Notes: a model not told the origin generated them from the sequence alone. Numbered from the stretch's first letter, positions 49,090 to 61,311 are shown. The stretch: DNA of 64,000 nt from Perilla frutescens (GCA_026008535.1 BRKX01000019.1:31314977-31378976), one strand, 5' to 3'. Numbers and translations: made by a program.

Positions 49090-49530
49090 TTAAACTGAAA
49101 GCTTGATCCTACTGTTCCAATTCCATTTTAATAACTCCAATTAATTGAGACGTCTCCGTGCATTATCAGACATGACACAAAATGAGCTCAGTGGTGCATT
49201 TCAAGCTGAACCTCTCCAACAACTACCTAAGTGGAGATATTAATCCATGTGTTAGAATAATAATTCGTAATTTCAGTTCATATACTAGAAATAGTGCTAT
49301 AATTCACATCTAACCTTTTCGATATAATTTGTTTTTCTAAAAAGTTAAAAACAAAAGAGAGAACAATTTATCAAGTGATATGTATGATGTTAATCAATGT
49401 GAATATTCAATTTTTGTTATGAAAAAATTAATTTTACTTTTACCAAATATATTAATTTAAAATGAATAAAAACTATAAATTCGTGTATTGGCATGAGAAA
49501 ACTACTAGCATATTATAATTATTCATGGCA
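49090..49530. other. Intergenic, upstream of the first SFH gene
   Basis: No gene, RNA or clear repeat seen. AT-rich. Confidence 0.45.
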
Positions 49531-49591
49531 ATCAGAGTAGACATTTACGTGCAAACAAAAACAAAAGCACCAATATTCGGTTTCCATTGGA

Positions 49592-49644
49592 GCATATTCC
49601 CGCCAAAAGCCGAACCCCCCACCACCTGCATCGCTCCACGTGGC
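49592..49644 (+). promoter_or_regulatory. Conserved promoter module of SFH copy 1
   Basis: GCATATTCCCGCCAAA at 49592-49607 and a G-box-type CACGTGGC at 49637-49644. The same two strings occur before the second SFH gene with nearly the same spacing (45 versus 46 bases start to start). TTCCCGCC is an E2F-like core and CACGTGGC is a bZIP/ABRE-like site in known plants. Function is inference. Confidence 0.6.
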
Positions 49645-50008
49645 GTGCGGGACCCACCGGAGACCCCATCCACAACCTTAATCTTACATTTGCAATTTTC
49701 ATTCCATCAAACTTTGCCACTTCATCAATCTCAAATGTAAAAACTGCCTTTCAACTTTCTTCAATTTTTCTTTATTTCTTTTGCTTTTCTCCCTTTTTTG
49801 GTTGATCAGAATCGACTTTTTCTGGCTCAATCCTTAACTGTTTGTGTTTGTCTTAGTATTTGGTGTTCGTGAATAATTTGTGTCAGTGTATATTTCAATT
49901 TTTCTCAGTTTTCCATCATTAAATTTAATTGTGTACATAATTTATCAACGTTATATGTATAATCTGCACTTTTTTTTTTCTTCCAAGATTGAAGAAATAT
50001 TCATCACA

Positions 50009-51348
50009 ATGGAGGAGCCAAAAATTCTTGCTGACATGCTTGATTGGAAGAAAAACTTCGTCACCACCGCTGTCGTGAAGGTCACTTTAGACATATAAAT
50101 ATATGTGTATATATATACATATATATAACTCTGCTACACATTTCATTAATTGATTTTTTAGGCCTATATATTCGCAAACATACAAAAACGGTAATTGTTT
50201 GTTGAATTGAATCAACCCTTTGACGGTTTTGAAAAGATCAAAACATTAATGTTGGAGAATTGAGCTAATTATTTGATATATATCATACACAAGTTTCTCA
50301 AATCTTGTTTTGATTTGATTATTTTCAGGACTTTGATTATAAGGAGTTGTACGAAGTTCAGAAATACTACCCTCATGGGTATCACGGTGTAGACAGGTCG
50401 GGAAGACCGGTCTACATCGAGAGATTGGGGATGCTCGACATCGAGCATCTGATGAAAGTGACAACATTGGATCGTTACATTAAGTACCAGATACAGCAGT
50501 ATGAGAAGACTCTTACAATCAGGTTCCCTGCTTGCTCTGCTGCTGCAAACAAACAAATTAATAGAAGTTTAGCAATTCTTGATGTTGAAGGTGTGGTGAG
50601 TACTACATTCTAACTAATTAATTTCTTCATTTCATCTCCAAGAATCCATGAATCATTAAATGTATATGTATACATAAAAAAATTTCTTGGTTTGTTGATC
50701 AGGGATTGAAGAGTTTCAGTAGCCCTGTTCAAAAGGTTGTTCTGCAGCTACGCAAGATTTACAACGACAATTATCCTGAAGTAGGTGGACTTAGCTGATA
50801 TCCAGCTATGACGGATCTTGACTCGTCAGACGGTCTGATACAAGTTTTTTGTGTTTAATTCTTACAGACGCTCTCCCAAATGGTTATCGTGAATGCTAGT
50901 CCGGGATTTAGGTTGCTTTGGAATGTTGTGAAGTGTTTCCTAGACCGTCATACAGTGGCCAAGGTCCAGGTATATGTTGCATTAGGCACTTGCAATTATG
51001 TTAATTTCTATATATGAATGAAAAGATGGTTAAGTTCAATTCATGTTGAATTGGTAGGTTATTGGGAGAAAGTATCAAAGTAAATTGGTGGAAATGGTTG
51101 ATCAAAGGTAAGTAGAGGAATGAGATTATGGTTGTTTTGTAGAAGTTGAATTAATAGTCCAGTTATGATGATTTTGTATCGTACTACTATTAACATATAT
51201 TGTTGGTTTTAGTGAGCTGCCAGATTTTCTTGCGGGGAGGTGTTGCTGTAAGAGTGAAGGAGGCTGTCTGAAGTCGGATAGAGGCCCATGGAATTGGAAA
51301 GAAACATCTGTGGCTGAATCAACAGCTTTAACTGGAGAAAATATATAA
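50009..51348 (+). CDS. Sec14-like (SFH) lipid-transfer protein, N-terminally shortened copy
   Basis: Six exons fit: 50009-50080, 50329-50595, 50703-50780, 50868-50969, 51058-51107, 51213-51348, giving 234 aa. Family members exchange phosphatidylinositol and phosphatidylcholine. The start MEEPKILADMLDWKKNF lies in what corresponds to the end of the CRAL-TRIO N-terminal helices, so the basic leader and FLKARKF motif of the neighbouring copy are missing. The lipid-binding lobe is complete (YYPHGYHGVDRSGRPVYIER, FPACSAAANK, ILDVEGV, YNDNYPE, VNASPGFRLLWNVVK). Four internal exons (267, 78, 102, 50) match the neighbour exactly in length, and every splice site is canonical. A pyrimidine-rich acceptor at 49989 suggests an untranslated first exon. 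It could be functional or a recent decaying duplicate. Confidence 0.85.
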
Positions 51349-51429
51349 TCTATGACTCTATCTCTGAGTGGTTGGATTATTATATATATATATATATATA
51401 GACATGTAGATCTTCATCTCTAGTTAATT

Positions 51430-52323
51430 CAATGACCTTTCTTGATATTATTGAAGACTGGTTCAATGATTGCTTGTAATTGTATCAATCAATATGTCCC
51501 ATTTGATTTGAGGATTCAATTTCAGAAAATTAAATGTATAGTGATTTATTTAAAATCTTTGCATCAGAAATTCACGATCGAAACGCAACCTCCAGCTTAC
51601 GTTGCATGCATGCTTGGACACAATTGGAACACAATCTGATTTGTTTCTTATATTTTTATGGATCAGGCAAATCATCATTTATTTAACGAGATGCATAATG
51701 ACAATATTTCGGAGAAAAGATTTTACGGATCAAAATAATTATGCCCATCTATACGGTATTATTTATAATTGAATTTCCCAATTTAAATACACACAGACAC
51801 ACATGCAACTTGCAATTTTATTAATTATATTTCTTATTTTGTCTGTAGAACAAGCATAAAGTATATTCGGAGTCCGACAAATTGAAGGAACTTCAATTTA
51901 CACGCAAATATTAATGTTGACATATATAGAATATATATGTGACATTGAATTCTAAGCTAATTCAAATAAATACCAATTAAATAACTAAAAGTTTGAACCG
52001 TGCATTTCCAGAAAAGAAAATGAACTATTTAAAATTTTGTTGTCTTTAATTTTTATGTAATGTTTTCTTATTATTGCCCTTCGGATGTATATGAGCCAAG
52101 TTGATCTCGACTCGACAAATGCTCATTTGAGCTAGTTTAGTAAGGCTCGTTACTTAAACAAGTCAAAATTTGTGCTTGACACAACTCAACTCGTTAGCTC
52201 GTCAGCAAGCTTGTTACGTGAGTTAATTTTAAAATATAATATTATTAACTTGATAAATACTTACAATCTTATTTTTTGAGATAAATAAAAAAAACTTAAA
52301 ATTTTTATATTTGAATGAATAAT
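51430..52323. other. Intergenic, possible degenerate TIR element
   Basis: No gene. Text at 52095-52230 (GAGCCAAGTTGATCTCGACTCG, then CTCGTTAGCTCG) has weak inverted similarity to 52560-52670 (GAAGCTTGACTC), as in a decayed hAT MITE, with a SINE inserted between. I could not define ends. Confidence 0.3.
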
Positions 52324-52334
52324 AAACATATTAA

Positions 52335-52448
52335 GTCCGTCCCGATGGGGATGACCTAGTGGTAGAGTGAGGTTGCTTGGAGATGAAAGGTCACGAGTTC
52401 AAATCTCATCAATACAACAGGTTGTGTGTGTCAGTGTGTGAGTAAAAA
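52335..52448 (+). mobile_element. SINE (Au-like, tRNA-derived) with 11-bp target duplication
   Basis: The body is 114 bp, with an A box-like GACCTAGTGGTAGAG and a B box-like CGAGTTCAAATCTC, a GT-rich part and a short A tail. AAACATATTAA flanks it exactly at 52324-52334 and 52449-52459. The head ATGACCTAGTGGTAGAG is the type seen in plant Au SINEs. It cannot fold into a full tRNA, so it is not a tRNA gene. Confidence 0.8.
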
Positions 52449-52734
52449 AAACATATTAAATGTCCAATTAATTTTATTTATCGTAAGAAAAGAATGAATT
52501 TTAATAAATATAGTATTTTGTGAATAAAATAATGAATATTTAAATTTCAATATATAGCTTTAGAAAGTTCGTCTATGCTCGATTAAAATCAAATTGAATA
52601 AACTCGTGAGTCTCGAAGTATTCAATATATAAATAAAGATTGACGAAGCTTGACTCAAAAATATTGTGCCGAAGAAAGGTAAAAAAAAGTTCAACTATTT
52701 TATTCTTCATATCAATGGATTTCTACGTTCATAC

Positions 52735-53351
52735 TGAATTTCGAGGACGAAATATTTTTTAAGTGGTAGAAAATGTAGCGACCCGGAATTTTTTATAATA
52801 TTTGCTGCATTTTCTTTCCAAAAATAAAAAAATAATTTTTATAATGCATGTTTTATTATATTGTTATGTTCCTATAAGTCGCGCCTATATTATTATTATT
52901 ATTATTAGTTGGTAAATAATATTTTAAGTATTTGATTTTATCCTCCAAAATCTATATTTTGTTTAGCCCAAATCTGTATTCCTATAGCCCAAAGATTATT
53001 TTAATTCAATTTTGAGCCCAAATAGAATCATTTGAGGTTGTCTTTTTTACGAAAAGTAACAGTTAGCATGCAGAAGGTTGATTTTCTCTCCAAATTGAAT
53101 TGCGAAATAAGTGATGTTCTTTCATCTTCTCAAATATTTATTTGGTTAATTAAATGGAGACCTTTCCATTGATAATGAACTTAGTATATATAGGGCCTTG
53201 TTTTCATTAGTTTAAACACACCAAAAGCAAGTTCAATTCTATCTTTTGAAAGAGTTAAAATCTGCACACATGCATTATGTTTAGGGAAGAGGTTTGAGTG
53301 AGTATGCATTATGTTAGGGAAGAGGTTTGAGTGAGTTGGAGGGAGAATGGA

Positions 53352-53394
<43 letters not shown>

Positions 53395-53827
53395 ATTTCT
53401 TTGATTGTTTTGGAGTTGGATATCGGGAATTGGTGATGGTTTAGGAGAGAGAGAAAGATATAAGTTTATTTATTTGAGGAGGAGATTAGTTGGGTTTGAA
53501 AATATAAAAGTCGCATCATTTTATTCATTTCATTAGAATCTTCATTTTATTTATTTATTTAAATAAATTTAATTTTATGTTAATTATTTATTATTTTATT
53601 TATATTTATTATTTATTATAATTAATATTATTGATAAGTGGTGTGCGTGGACTTAACTTGTTTCATATATTTTCAAAAGTCGAAAGTCCAAGTTCAAGTC
53701 AAGTTAAGATGGGGAATCCGATGTGACACACATTATTCTTATTCTTGTTATGTTCTTATACAAGTTCATAATTATTAACCTACGAGTTACAACTATTATT
53801 TTATTTTATGAAAATTGGGGCATGACA
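52735..53827 (+). mobile_element. 3' end and LTR of a related chromovirus (truncated)
   Basis: TTTCGAGGACGAAAT at 52739 and a purine-rich AAGTGGTAGAAAA precede an LTR that starts TGTAGCGACCCGG (52774) and ends GGGGCATGACA (53827), 1,054 bp. The layout matches the 3' junction of the full-length element upstream, but the LTR differs in most of its body, so it is another member of the same broad group. A GA microsatellite lies at 53356-53391. No coding part survives; the left end of the fragment is unclear. Confidence 0.75.
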
Positions 53828-53957
53828 TGGTTACTTGGAACTCTGTTTTTCCTCACTGGTTGAAGGAGTTGGTTGAATATTGTTGGATTTAAAAAAAACA
53901 TATAAGACAATTCTAAAAAGATCCAAACTGTAACACCTAAACAATCAATACTCAGAT

Positions 53958-54011
<54 letters not shown>
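53958..54011. repeat. (TA)n microsatellite
   Basis: A pure TA run of about 54 bp adjoining the foldback MITE. Confidence 0.95.
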
Positions 54012-54014
<3 letters not shown>

Positions 54015-54032
54015 TTGATTCAAATAGATACT

Positions 54033-54245
54033 AGTCCTCGTGTGAGAATTAGGAACGGTGCTTATTTACTATGAATTTATAGCTTACTTTTTTATATTTT
54101 AGTGCTAATTTTTTTTAAAAAACATTTATAGCTTATCTTGTTATATTTTAGTACTAGTGCTAATAGCACTAAAATACAAAAAGGTAAATTATAAAATCAT
54201 AGTGAATAAGCACCGTTTCTAGTTCTCACGCGAAGCACAATCCTC
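54033..54245. mobile_element. Foldback MITE (~210 bp)
   Basis: The left arm (GTCCTCGTGTGAGAATTAGG, then AACGGTGCTTATTTACTATG) pairs with the right arm (reverse complement GAGGATTGTGCTTCGCGTGA, then GAACTAGAAACGGTGCTTAT). The arms extend through TATTTTAGTGCTA toward the centre, so almost the whole element could fold into a hairpin. Both flanks are TA-rich. Confidence 0.7.
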
Positions 54246-55277
54246 ATTATAACCCACCCATATATATATGTATATAATTATGTTAGTAATCAATTATATT
54301 AGTGTCACCATTATGCACTAAGTGTTCGTGTTGTTTTGTTGGTGAGATATGTTCAACAATGTGTGCTTGGGTTTGTCCCTGAAGCTATTCATTTTGCTGT
54401 GCGAGAAAAGAAGAATAGTTGACAAATTGTTCCCTCTGCTGTCCCAGACAGACCCAGAGACACTTTTATATGGTAGTTTCCATAAATAGAAGATTTTGCG
54501 CGGATCCGTTCGTGAAAGGCAAGATATGTTTGATTGACTTCCTTGTGGAGTAGATACCGAGCTGCAATTAACCCTCCTATCCAAGAAAAGTATCTACACA
54601 CGTTTGGGAAGATCACAAACCATAATCCACTTACCATATTGGCGACGATGAAGATCGGCGATAATATTGAAGTGAAGAATATAAGAAGACCGATTATGTT
54701 CAACAATCGGTAGCCACTTACACTTGTTTAGATTCTCTTAAAAGATTATTTGAGAGTCATTTCGTTTGTGGTCATTATTTAGCTAGTTACTGTCCCATAG
54801 TATGTTCTAGCATTTGATTGTTTTGAGTGAAACACGTGAGACAATTTTTAATCCATTTTGTACGCAATCTCGAGAGAGATTATAAGTTAAAATCGTGGGT
54901 AGTTAGAAGGAGTCTAGTGTCACGGTTGTAAGGAGATCTTACAACTTTCGGCTAGCGAAAGAGTTCGTGGAGAAGAACGGGCGGCATAAGGAGGAAGTCT
55001 TGTATGTGTAAGAACCCTAATACACTTCATGAAGGAGTAATAGTCGAATCTTCAAGTTTGGGAGCAATCCCTCCAGAGTAGGTTGATTAACCGAACTGGG
55101 TTACTAATCTCGTGCGTATTTTACTGCTTTATAATTTTGTTCTTACATCTGTCCCACACATACCGTAGAACAATTGTTAGCAATATTGATTAAACACTTG
55201 TGAGCATGGATTATCGTTTTTCAAATTATAATTACACATATACCACTTTTCTAACCTAATTTCGACCGAATCCAACA

Positions 55278-55589
55278 ATTATACCATGCAATGCGAGTAT
55301 GGTTGTTAGCTTTCCGATACTATCTTCAATTTATCGATTGAGTATTGGACTACGAAGTAATTGGACATAAATATATTTGCGGTTAGGGTTTCTATGTATG
55401 ATTTAGATTGAAAATTATGGTATTGATTCAACCCCAAATATTGAAATTGAAGGAGATGTTTGAAACTAGAATATGTGGGTTGTATGTGTCAAATATGTTT
55501 GATTGACATCGAGATGAGATATAATTGAACCTCAAACCACACTACAAAATTTTGAGTTGTGAAATTGAGAATTGTTATTGTTGTTGTTG

Positions 55590-55666
<77 letters not shown>

Positions 55667-56450
55667 TTGAAGAAAAATAAGAATACATGAGTCATTTAGA
55701 AAGTATTGAGAATCACAAACAGGACAAATAATTGAATAGGATACAATAAGCGCCCCATACAATAATTAATGGAGTTTCCAAATGGGGCTGAATGGAGTGA
55801 TTATTGGCCCCTTGCTCATAGGAAAACTCTTCATTTTGCCCCCACTTCAGTGTTCTATAGGCTATAGTTAGTTTTGTTAGAATGATATAAGAGTGGTTGT
55901 AACAACAAATAAAAAAACTAAGAATTAAAAAAAAAAATCAACACTATCATGCCAACTTCATATCAAAAGTTAAAACACAAACTTTTATAAACTTATGGCC
56001 ATACTAATAAATCCAGAAAAACAACATCAACATGAGTCCCATATTTCTTATACTATATTTATTCACAATATTCAATTACATCTTTAATTTGATTCAATAA
56101 AAATATTTAGTTTAATTCCATAAATTTCGCATTTCAATAAAATAAAAAATAGAGAAATAGGAAAATCTCATTTAAGGTATGTTACATTAAAAATATGGTA
56201 TATCAGATAAACACAACATTGCATTAATAAAAAAAAAAGGCAGATTTATATCAACACAATATTACATTAATAAAAAAAGGTAAATGAAACTAACAGAACA
56301 TCATTAATTATCACGACCAGTTGCTGGCTTGCCGCGAGTCTACAATAGGGAGATTGATTTTTTTTTTTTTGTTTGTTTTTTAGGCAAACATATTTTAACT
56401 TTTGATTCGTCTGTGAATGTGGGAATTAATATTTTTATTATTAGTCGGTA
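55278..56450. other. Intergenic, AT-rich
   Basis: No gene recognised. Apart from the ATT microsatellite, this is plain AT-rich sequence, with AACACAACATTGCATTAAT and AACACAATATTACATTAAT as a local 50-bp duplication near 56210-56280. Confidence 0.45.
55572..55663 (+). repeat. (TTG)n(TTA)n microsatellite
   Basis: About seven TTG-type units, then some 24 ATT units. The minus-strand frames over it are poly-Asn or poly-Ile and are artefacts. Confidence 0.95.
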
Positions 56451-56518
56451 ATTGTTCCGTACAAACAAAGGCAAAGGCAAAGGCAGCGGAAACAGCTTGT
56501 AAAATCCGTATGCTGTGG

Positions 56519-56572
56519 GCATATTCCCGCCAAATGACACAGCACCAAACGCACTCGCTCACGACACGTGGC
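56519..56572 (+). promoter_or_regulatory. Conserved promoter module of SFH copy 2
   Basis: GCATATTCCCGCCAAA at 56519-56534 and CACGTGGC at 56565-56572, about 100-150 bases before the start codon. Identical strings with nearly the same spacing precede copy 1. A purine-rich AAAGGCAAAGGCAAAGGC lies just upstream. Confidence 0.6.
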
Positions 56573-56672
56573 TGGGCCCCGCCGCCACACTGATCATTTC
56601 ACCACCGCCTCTCAACGCCATCTATCTTCGATACCTACTCAATTCCCCTTTCTAGGTTTTCACTACTTCGCT

Positions 56673-59600
56673 ATGTCCAACAATGTCCATCGAATTTCCA
56701 CCACCTGCAGTATGTCAATATGCTCCTTTTTCCCCCCACAGTTTCGTTTCATTTCTGTAAACTAAATTCATCTGTTTGTGCCTTTTGTGCAGTGGTAAAT
56801 CTTAGTTTCACATTTTAGCTCTTTTGTTTTTTTCCGGGTTAGGATTTGAAAATTGGAGTTTGAATTTTGGTGTGCAGTGGTGGAGGAAATGTAGTTTAAA
56901 TTTGACAAGCACTGAATGTTCTGTTTCTGGCATTTGATTTCTATTTGAATATAATATCTAGATTACTTCGAGATCAGGTCTAACTAGATTCTTAATTTCT
57001 TAGTTTCTGAGTGTATCTATGTTTTCTGCTGTCAATTGGACAGATCTTTGTTTACTTGCTATACATTATAATTGTAAGAAACCTTGAGATAAAAATGAGG
57101 CGAAAAGAAGAGGATGTAAGTGTCTTTTAGCCACTGTTTGAGAATGTTTGAAAGATATTTTGGCTTCAGTTTGGATACTACAATTCAGAGGTATTTTTTT
57201 ACTGAAATATAGGGGAGGAATGAAGATTATAATGGCAGTACGCTGATTTTTCTTGTTTATGCGATTTTCAGATCTCTAAAATAAAAATCTAGCATGTCCC
57301 TCCACTGTCCCTATCGAATTTCATAATCTTATAATCTGCATATTATTTGATGCTTTTCTAGAATTTCAGAAGAAAATCATCATGCATTTTGCTGTGGATT
57401 TAACTGGCTCAGATACTACTTCATTGTGAATTAGTCATACAATTCTTTTATGCTGGGTGCAATGGATGTTTCTATGGAGCTTTTCTGAAGATATTCTAGA
57501 TTCAGATCATCGCAGTGATTTTAACCACAAATTATTAGTAATCAAGATAGTTTGTTGGACATGATTTGGGCCTAATATGGTTTTGGTTGTTCAAGTGTAA
57601 ATTAGCTTTTCAGAATTCAGATCACCCACTATTAGGTAAAGGTGATACTTTGATGCTTCTAAATAGCATAGTCTCTCCTCCCTCCCGTCCTCCCTTCCTT
57701 TCCCTTCTCCCTTGCTCTCTCTCTCTCACCTTTAAGTGTGACTCCAACTCCTTTTGTATTCTGCAATGATGTCAAATGAATTAGGTACGTTTTCATTGAT
57801 GTCATAGAAATCATGTACGTTTTCCATTCATTTCAAACAATAATGTATTTCCTTAATTTTAGGATTTAGAAGATTGACAATGGATGTGAAGTGTTTGGTT
57901 TTAGAAGATTTGGGTGGTTTCACTTTTTTAGGTGGCACTTCATTCATGCTTGTGAATTCGATCATTTAGTCCATCTGGTTGAGATGGAAGTTTTTTCTCC
58001 TCACTGCTCGTTCACCTTAAAATTTTTTCTTTTCATGTAATGGTCTTTATCAGATTGATTGGCCTTTTACTGCTTTCAGTTTGTACCATGGCAGTTCTTG
58101 TGGCAGCACAAGGATATGTTCAAGAGTCAGTTTGAGAGCTTCGAATTTCAACATTTGAAATGGAAAACCTTATTTTGTATGGCCAGGTTGTTGTAAGAAT
58201 GATGAACACAAACACAAATCAGATGCTGGAAACTCAGAGGAAAATACGAAATCTGGAATTTTGAGAAAAGCAAAAAATGTATCAAGTAAATTCAAGAGTT
58301 CTCTAAGAAACAAGATCAAAAGGAGAAATGATACTGAAGTTTGTAGCATTGAAGATATTCATGAAATCCAGGATCAAAAGGCTGTCGATGCTTTTCGACA
58401 AGCACTGGTCATGGATAATTTACTTCCTGCAAGATTTGATGATTACCACATTATGTTGAGGTATGCTTTCTTTCCTTGTTCTTATATTTCTCTCTTTATC
58501 ATGAATAAGTATGCGACCAAGAGTAAATTAAAATGAATACTCTGGCTAAAACTTCTTTAGCTATTAACTTCACACCCCAACAGGATCCAATAATCTATGG
58601 TCTTTTCTGAATGCATTTCTGTTTGATGTACCATCCATGCTGGTGCGAGGGATGTAACGAATGAGCAGGCAATGACTTTGAGCTTGCACAGATTTCTATC
58701 CTTTTCTATATTTGTTTCCAGATTTGTGTAGAAAATGTAAATTACATGCACTAGTCAATAATCTTTAATATCAGTGTATAATATAAATAAAAGATTCTTT
58801 AGTATTAATATAATTATTTTATATTGAGCATCAACTCGGTAAACTCTTGGGTCAAGGCCTGGTTGAAATTTTATTGCATCTGATTATCTCACAAGTCTTA
58901 TGAAATAGTTAATATATGCCTTCATTTTCCTATAGAACATGAGAAAATGATTGCCACATTCAAAAGTATCCTTTCTTTCTAAGTCTAGATTTGTTGGTTT
59001 GTTAGTCTCAACACACATTTAATTAGGTGAATGTGTGATATCTCTTGTATCAAGCATGAGATCGCTGTTGCATTTTTTTCATCTGTTTCTCAAAACATTT
59101 CTGATCATGAAATACAGACCCCCCTGATCTATCAATAATGAACAGATTTCTGAAAGCAAGGAAGTTCAACATCAATAAGGCAAAAATCATGTGGGCAAAC
59201 ATGCTTGAATGGAGAAAGAGTTTTGGCACTGATACAGTCATGGAGGTAATTTTCAATTCATTTGGTATTTATTGTTATATTAAACCATTCGATTACATGT
59301 AGGATTTACCCCAAGTCTTTAGTGTTTCCAGTTTGTTGAGAATAAGAATGTGTCTGCACAGACAGTTGGGTTTTTGTAGCCTCTCACTTCGCCGATTGGA
59401 GATTTCAGAGTTCAGAAGATGAATTTATTACAATGCATCCGATTACATGAATTTGAAATGCTGTTATTTCATGTATCAATAAAAAAGAAGTCACAATCTA
59501 TATGTAGCAGGGGCCAAATTAAATACTTTTTAAAACCTGGGCATGGATTCTTTAACTTGTTCTCAGGTTCTTGAGCTATAGTTTTTTTTTTCCTTTCTCA

Positions 59601-60913
59601 AATGCCATCTAAGTTTTCGGCCTTCCTCTAAGTTTATTCTGAATCTGTTTATTAATTTTCACGAAATGGAAGAAATTGGGTCTGTTTACTTCCACATTTT
59701 TTTCTATGATTCCCATAATTTATTATTATGTACTAGTGTCTTATTGTTTTGTTAGATCTTAACTTCTTATGCACTTCTCTGCACTCAGGACTTTAACTTC
59801 AAAGAGTTGAAAGAGGTTCAACTATATTATCCTCATGGTTACCATGGTGTTGACAAGGATGGACGTCCTGTATACATAGAGAGATTGGGGATGATTGATG
59901 TTGATATGCTACTGCAGGTTACGAATGTTGACAGATTTGTGAAATACCAAGTCCAGGAGTTCGAGAAAAGTATTGCCATAAGATTTCCTGCATGTTCAGT
60001 TGCGGCAAACAAGCACATAGATTCAAGCACCACAATTTTGGACGTTCAAGGATTGGTACTTGTTTGTTATTGGTTCACTTTGAAGGAGCATACTGATTTT
60101 CCATTTCTCAAAAAAGATTCTACGTTTTGTTCATTTGATTTCTTTGTTCCTGTTCAGGGCTTAATGAGTCTGACTGGCCCTGTTATAGAATTTATTAAAG
60201 TGGTTCAGAAGGTTGATAACGACAATTATCCTGAAGTATGTACCTCGTACTAGTCCAGTGATTGCTTTCTAATTCTTTGGACTACAGTCCATATAAGATT
60301 TCAGAATTAGATGCTATGCATATCCTTTAGTTGAAGCAGATCTTTTATGAATATATTACAGACACTTCGCCGAATGTTTATTATCAATGCTGGTCCTGGA
60401 TTTAGGATGATCTGGAATGTGGTCAAACCTTTACTTGATCCTGAAACAACTTCAAAAATACAGGTATCCTCGACCTACATGTAAATTCGGGTGTGATCGC
60501 TGTTAATACATGAAATAATGCCGTTTGGATTTCTCAGGTGCTTGGCAGCAATTACCAGAGCAAGTTGCTTGAAGTAATTGATGAAAGGTGATTAGCTGTA
60601 AACTTTGCCGAGTCATCGTTATAATCTTTAAACTCATAGAATCCTTCATTTGGTAGTGAGCTACCCGATTTCCTTGGTGGCGGCTGTACCTGTGCAATTG
60701 AAGGGGGCTGTTTGAGGTCGGATAAAGGACCATGGAAAGACCAAAATTTATTGAAGAAGGTGAAAAAATGGCATAGTTGTTCTAACTTTTAGATGTAGCC
60801 GTCATGCGACTTAGTGATATTTGATAATTGAGATCTTCCATGTGTAGATGACTCAAGATACAGAAGTGCATCTTGTGCAGAGAGCATCAATCTCAGATAA
60901 TGATGGAAGTTAG
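56673..60913 (+). CDS. Sec14-like (SFH) phosphatidylinositol/phosphatidylcholine transfer protein
   Basis: Nine coding exons fit: 56673-56709, 58187-58460, 59146-59245, 59789-60055, 60158-60235, 60362-60463, 60538-60587, 60657-60759, 60848-60913, giving 358 aa. The first exon (MSNNVHRISTTC) is supported by phase and by the shared promoter, but it is the least certain. Residues 30-70 are basic, with SIEDIHEIQDQKAVDAFRQ next. CRAL-TRIO-N follows (LRFLKARKFNINKAKIMW), then the lipid-binding lobe (YPHGYHGVDKDGRPVYIERL, FPACSVAANKHIDSSTTILD, DNDNYPE, INAGPGFRMIWNVVK). It ends ELPDFLGGGCTCAIEGGCLR and a short tail, without the nodulin domain of long SFH proteins. Family members feed PI kinases at membranes. 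A further intron may exist in the 3' UTR (60,921-61,061). Confidence 0.92.
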
Positions 60914-61262
60914 TTATCAAGGTAAAGCATCATATTACATGTTTCATACACTTGGGCAATACTTCTTTTCTTTTTCTTAATTAGTTTCCAATTCACGAGT
61001 TATATTATTGAAATTGTTTTACATGCCAAGGTTGATGTTTCGTTGTATCTGATGCACAGTCCGGGGAAATCAATAGTGAGGAACAACATCATGGACTACG
61101 CTGGAATATCTAAGGTCACTTCGTGATCTCTTCAATGCAAGTTGATTATTGATAATAAATAGTAAGAAAACACTGATACCACTACCAGAGGTAATAGCCA
61201 GGAAACTTTCCCTGAATTGTTAAAAATGAGGGAACCTGCCATACCATTGTTGCAAGGGATCC

Positions 61263-61308
<46 letters not shown>
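61263..61308. repeat. (TA)n microsatellite
   Basis: A pure TA run of about 45 bp in the interval between the convergent SFH and AAA-ATPase genes. Confidence 0.95.

Positions 61309-61311
<3 letters not shown>

Larger units (their letters stand above)
53881..55277 (+). mobile_element. Probable solo LTR of a copia-type element
   Basis: It starts TGTTGGATTT and ends GAATCCAACA, matched TGTTGG/CCAACA termini. Flanking pentamers AATAT and ATTAT are similar but not identical. The right part (54900-55120) reads like a transcribed LTR region. A (TA)n run and a foldback MITE sit in the left part. An overlapping 105-codon minus-strand frame (54389-54706) has hydrophobic stretches but no family match, and I do not call it a gene. 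Confidence 0.5.

Noticed and set aside
52335..52448. Possible tRNA gene
   Set aside because: A and B box-like motifs are present but no complete cloverleaf; A tail and 11-bp target duplication show a SINE.
54318..54706. Minus-strand frames with hydrophobic stretches resembling a membrane protein
   Set aside because: No family match, no splice or start support, and it lies inside a probable LTR.
55489..55762. Poly-Asn and poly-Ile frames
   Set aside because: Artefacts of the trinucleotide microsatellite.
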